A stretch of DNA of 22,972 nucleotides from a virus: IMG/VR virus record IMGVR_UViG_3300020162_001647, positions 1 through 22,972 of that record; one strand, 5' to 3'. The position numbers were made by a program, and so were the translations under genes. Below the pieces are notes generated by a model. It saw only the letters and a list, made by a program, of their open reading frames with translations, did no database searches and was not told the origin of the DNA. Positions 20,943 through 22,972 of this stretch are shown piece after piece. Every line of letters starts with the position of its first letter. The first letter of the stretch is position 1.

Positions 20943-21536
20943 CTAAATAAGTCTAGTTATGTTGAAACTAATATTAGAACATAAAGCAATACGCTCTTCT
21001 TTAGAACAAGGTGATAGGTTTGGCTTATGCTGTATGTCTCCTTTAAAAATAAATATATCTCCTTCTTGAGGGACTATATTAACAATCTTATTGCTTTTAT
21101 CCATAAGTGAAAGAGCTCCTTCTGTGCCTTGTAGGTCTTTAGGTACTTGTATATACACACAGTATGTCCAGCTTGTAAGTATGGGAGCATTAATAGGGCT
21201 ATCTGGGAAGTTTATAGCTGCTTTATGTGCATGCCAATTTTGAGAGGGAGCTATAGAATCTGCTCGCTGTATATAGCTCCAAGTCTTTTCTACCCAACTC
21301 CCGTCCCAGTCTTCCGGAATACCTGGTAGGTTTTTTGTAATACTGTACCCAAGCTTCTTTATATGGTCTAACTCTGGAGATTGAAGTTTTACTTCAGTAG
21401 TATTAACATCAGTTAAACCTAGTAAAAAGTTATTCTGTTTTATCCTCCGTATAATACTTTCTTTTGAAAATTTCCAGTCGTATACCCCTTTGTAAATTTC
21501 TAAACTATCCGTTAATCTCAACCTCTGAATTATCAT
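20943..21536 (-). CDS. Putative 2OG-Fe(II) oxygenase
   Basis: 197 residues. The C-terminal half fits the phage-type 2OG-Fe(II) oxygenase fold: SWTYCVYIQVPKDLQGTEGA (122-141), IVPQEGDIFIFKGDIQHKPN (154-173) with the distal H170, and ERIALCSNISFNI with R182 for 2OG. The proximal metal motif may be WHAHK (H102/H104), again without the classical HxD. Overlaps the next oxygenase-like gene by 4 bases, so the two are coupled. Substrate unknown. The first 80 residues are not recognised. Confidence 0.72.
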   Translation of the reverse strand: MIIQRLRLTDSLEIYKGVYDWKFSKESIIRRIKQNNFLLGLTDVNTTEVKLQSPELDHIKKLGYSITKNLPGIPEDWDGSWVEKTWSYIQRADSIAPSQNWHAHKAAINFPDSPINAPILTSWTYCVYIQVPKDLQGTEGALSLMDKSNKIVNIVPQEGDIFIFKGDIQHKPNLSPCSKEERIALCSNISFNITRLI

Positions 21537-22060
21537 AATAGTGATTTAGTTAATTTTTGAGGTAGTCCTACAAAGATAGTAAATGTTAATCTTCCATTTT
21601 CTATACAGTCACCAAAAGGTTCTTCTATTGAATGTAAAATTCTAGATGGGTAAAAAGCTAATCTGTTGTAAACATTATCTACTCTGTGTATAGGTCTGTA
21701 ATCGTCATCATAAAAAACTGTACCGGAATTAGGTGGGGGTGTTGGTGTAAGATAGATGACTCCCGCATAATCTATTCTTGAGTCTCTATGTATTTTACTC
21801 TTATTATAGTCGGGTGTATTTTTCGTATCTTTCAAAGAATAGTGAAAATATGTATCAAAGTTACTATTGTAAAAAGATCCGTCTAGTCTTTCTTTTAAAA
21901 GCTCTACTAACTTGTCATTATATACCGATTGTTCTAATGCTCGAAAACCTTTCCATCCAGTATTTTCATCTGATGCAGTATATTTCATCCCCAATGCCAT
22001 TGCTCTAATAGCATCTGGTTTAAGTAAGAAGTTATCAATTTGTATGATCTGATCTATCAT
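21533..22060 (-). CDS. 2OG-Fe(II) oxygenase-like protein (DUF6445-like)
   Basis: 175 residues. KIHRDSRIDYAGVIYLTPTP (89-108) holds the classical HxD (H91, D93), NSGTVFY follows, and RLAFYPSRILHSIEEPFG (133-150) holds distal H143; R157 in GRLTFTIFVG is well placed for 2OG. The layout matches DUF6445, as I recall it. Unlike the two neighbouring oxygenases it keeps the Asp ligand. Coupled by 4-base overlaps to genes on both sides. Probably hydroxylates a peptide or small molecule made here. Confidence 0.8.
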   Translation of the reverse strand: MIDQIIQIDNFLLKPDAIRAMALGMKYTASDENTGWKGFRALEQSVYNDKLVELLKERLDGSFYNSNFDTYFHYSLKDTKNTPDYNKSKIHRDSRIDYAGVIYLTPTPPPNSGTVFYDDDYRPIHRVDNVYNRLAFYPSRILHSIEEPFGDCIENGRLTFTIFVGLPQKLTKSLL

Positions 22061-22338
22061 AAGGTAGTTTTCTCTTTTTTTATAAACTTAGATAAATATT
22101 TTTCTTCTACATCTTTCCACTTTTCTAACGGGCATCCATTATACTTTGGTGTAAATATCTTACCCTGTAATGGACATCCACATTCAGAGCAATGTTCGGT
22201 CCATTTTTTCTGTAGCAGTAAGTTAGACCTAGAAGGACATTCTTCACAGATTGCATATCTCTCTATAGCTAATTGCTGCTGAGTTAGAGTAGGGTTCTTT
22301 TTAATAATCCAAGCAGAAATAATCTCTTTTATATCCAT
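22057..22338 (-). CDS. Cys-rich zinc-ribbon protein, paralogue 2
   Basis: 93 residues. Cysteines at 31, 34, 50, 53, 55 and 69 in CxxC, CSECGCPLQGKIFTP and CPLEKW, the same order and spacing style as the protein at 11356-11589. Residues 1-30 form a helix with the shared NP...A..RY.IC lead-in, and a Lys-rich tail follows the last Cys. Binds zinc by inference. It is translationally coupled to the oxygenase-like gene at 21533. Confidence 0.72.
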   Translation of the reverse strand: MDIKEIISAWIIKKNPTLTQQQLAIERYAICEECPSRSNLLLQKKWTEHCSECGCPLQGKIFTPKYNGCPLEKWKDVEEKYLSKFIKKEKTTL

Positions 22339-22339
22339 T

Positions 22340-22675
22340 CTACATATTTAGATTTCTTATTATAATAGTCAAAGATATACAAATCCATATAGTATTAAAT
22401 AGTATTAGGGTAGGTAAGCTCTTTCTCATACTTGCCCAGATCAGAGCTGATGATGTAGCTAGAGTTAAGAAATGTAATTGCCAAACCTCTATTCCAAATA
22501 TCAATCCAGGAATAATAATAGCTGCTTTAGACATCCAAGCTGCTGCCTCAATTATGTTATAATCGGTCCAATACTCCTTACAAAAATACATTTTGTACCT
22601 CTCGATAATCTTATTAAAGCCTATCACTGAATATAAAGCTGTAAGGAATATAAGGAATGTTAGTATATATATCAT
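22340..22675 (-). CDS. Membrane protein, 111 aa
   Basis: About three or four hydrophobic segments: residues 2-20 (IYILTFLIFLTALYSVIGF), 47-62 (WMSKAAIIIPGLIFGI), 65-80 and 92-107 (LILFNTIWICISLTII). An inner-membrane protein of unknown role. It overlaps the DUF2061 gene by 4 bases, so the two membrane proteins are made together and may interact. No family recognised. Confidence 0.65.
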   Translation of the reverse strand: MIYILTFLIFLTALYSVIGFNKIIERYKMYFCKEYWTDYNIIEAAAWMSKAAIIIPGLIFGIEVWQLHFLTLATSSALIWASMRKSLPTLILFNTIWICISLTIIIRNLNM

Positions 22676-22890
22676 ACTTCATCTTTTTTTAATCCAAACT
22701 TAATCCATCTATACCAGATACGTTCGTGCAAGTAGTATTGAATAGGTTTGTATACTAACTCTGCTATACCAAAAGCAGCTCCGACTTTTACAGAACCGCT
22801 AATAAGCCACATTAGTAAGAAACCAATTAAAGTACTTACTACTCTGTAGCTAATAGTCTTTGCAATATGTCGCTTTCTTTCTACTATCAT
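22672..22890 (-). CDS. DUF2061 family membrane protein
   Basis: 72 residues. KRHIAKTISYRVVSTLIGFL (6-25), the second hydrophobic segment GAAFGIAELVYKPIQYYLHE (37-56) and the HERIWYRW ending are diagnostic of DUF2061, a small two-helix membrane family found in bacteria and often in marine phages. In some proteins the domain accompanies sulfur or nucleotide enzymes. Here it follows a gene tail that looks nucleotidyltransferase-like, with its ATG overlapping that stop. Molecular function is not known. Confidence 0.85.
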   Translation of the reverse strand: MIVERKRHIAKTISYRVVSTLIGFLLMWLISGSVKVGAAFGIAELVYKPIQYYLHERIWYRWIKFGLKKDEV

Positions 22891-22972
22891 AACTTACCCT
22901 CTGCTTTCATTTGTTCCCTAATCTTAGTTGCTGAGATGTATAGAAGATCATCTGGTGGCATATGTTCAATAA
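22887..22972 (-). CDS. Partial CDS, C-terminus of nucleotidyltransferase-like protein
   Basis: Only the last 27 codons are in the window; the start lies beyond 22972. The end reads MPPDDLLYISATKIREQMKA followed by EGKL and TGA. ISATKIRE matches the ISxTKIR motif of HxGH-type nucleotidyltransferases (NMN adenylyltransferase, cytidylyltransferases, ATP sulfurylase-like enzymes). The exact enzyme cannot be told. If it belonged to sulfate activation it would supply PAPS to the sulfotransferases, but this is a guess. Confidence 0.55.
   Translation of the reverse strand, partial: IEHMPPDDLLYISATKIREQMKAEGKL

Overview
This 22,972-base AT-rich window carries densely packed genes that all read on the minus strand, with short or overlapping junctions. 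I see no rRNA, tRNA, CRISPR array, transposase or integrase. Gene style (dozens of small ORFans, FkbM/TylF methyltransferases, 2OG-Fe(II) oxygenases, a PrnA-like flavin halogenase, SET, Hint and DUF2061 proteins, phage-type zinc ribbons) matches the auxiliary-gene regions of large marine tailed phages. No capsid, tail or replication gene lies here, so 'phage' is an inference. Six near-identical promoters (TAGTTG, 20-base gap from TTG, TATCTTAAG) have the -33/-7 geometry of Bacteroidota promoters, so the host is probably a (marine) Bacteroidota bacterium.

Reading in the direction of transcription (high to low coordinates): (1) 22972-15185 is a compact tailoring-enzyme block: the tail of a nucleotidyltransferase-like gene, DUF2061 and another membrane protein, a Cys-rich zinc ribbon, two oxygenase-like proteins, a 641-residue protein joining an ATP-grasp-like N-terminus, a Cys/Trp-rich segment and a C-terminal Hint autoprocessing domain, a 37-residue peptide, two sulfotransferases, another oxygenase with an altered metal motif, a flavin-dependent halogenase and a SET domain. 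(2) 15149-10455 holds small membrane or secreted proteins, an NlpC/P60 hydrolase with signal peptide, an Rz-like membrane/coiled-coil protein, a zincin-like protein, a second zinc ribbon and ORFans. (3) 10324-7238 has an ORFan with its own promoter, two small membrane proteins, a TylF-like methyltransferase, an LpxH-like phosphoesterase overlapping a GT2 glycosyltransferase, and a 38-residue membrane protein. (4) 7180-1 has small ORFans, a phosphoribosyltransferase-like protein, two glycosyltransferase-like proteins and an FkbM methyltransferase.

The two most unusual signals are the Hint protein with its neighbours, which could make a modified, self-cleaved protein or peptide, and two GC-rich copies of a structured element (32-80 and 826-875) whose hairpin arms differ by compensatory changes, suggesting a cis-regulatory RNA. 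A small regulon is also visible: repeated promoters, a repeated AAAGGTTATG start context, and a 15-base repeat at gene ends.
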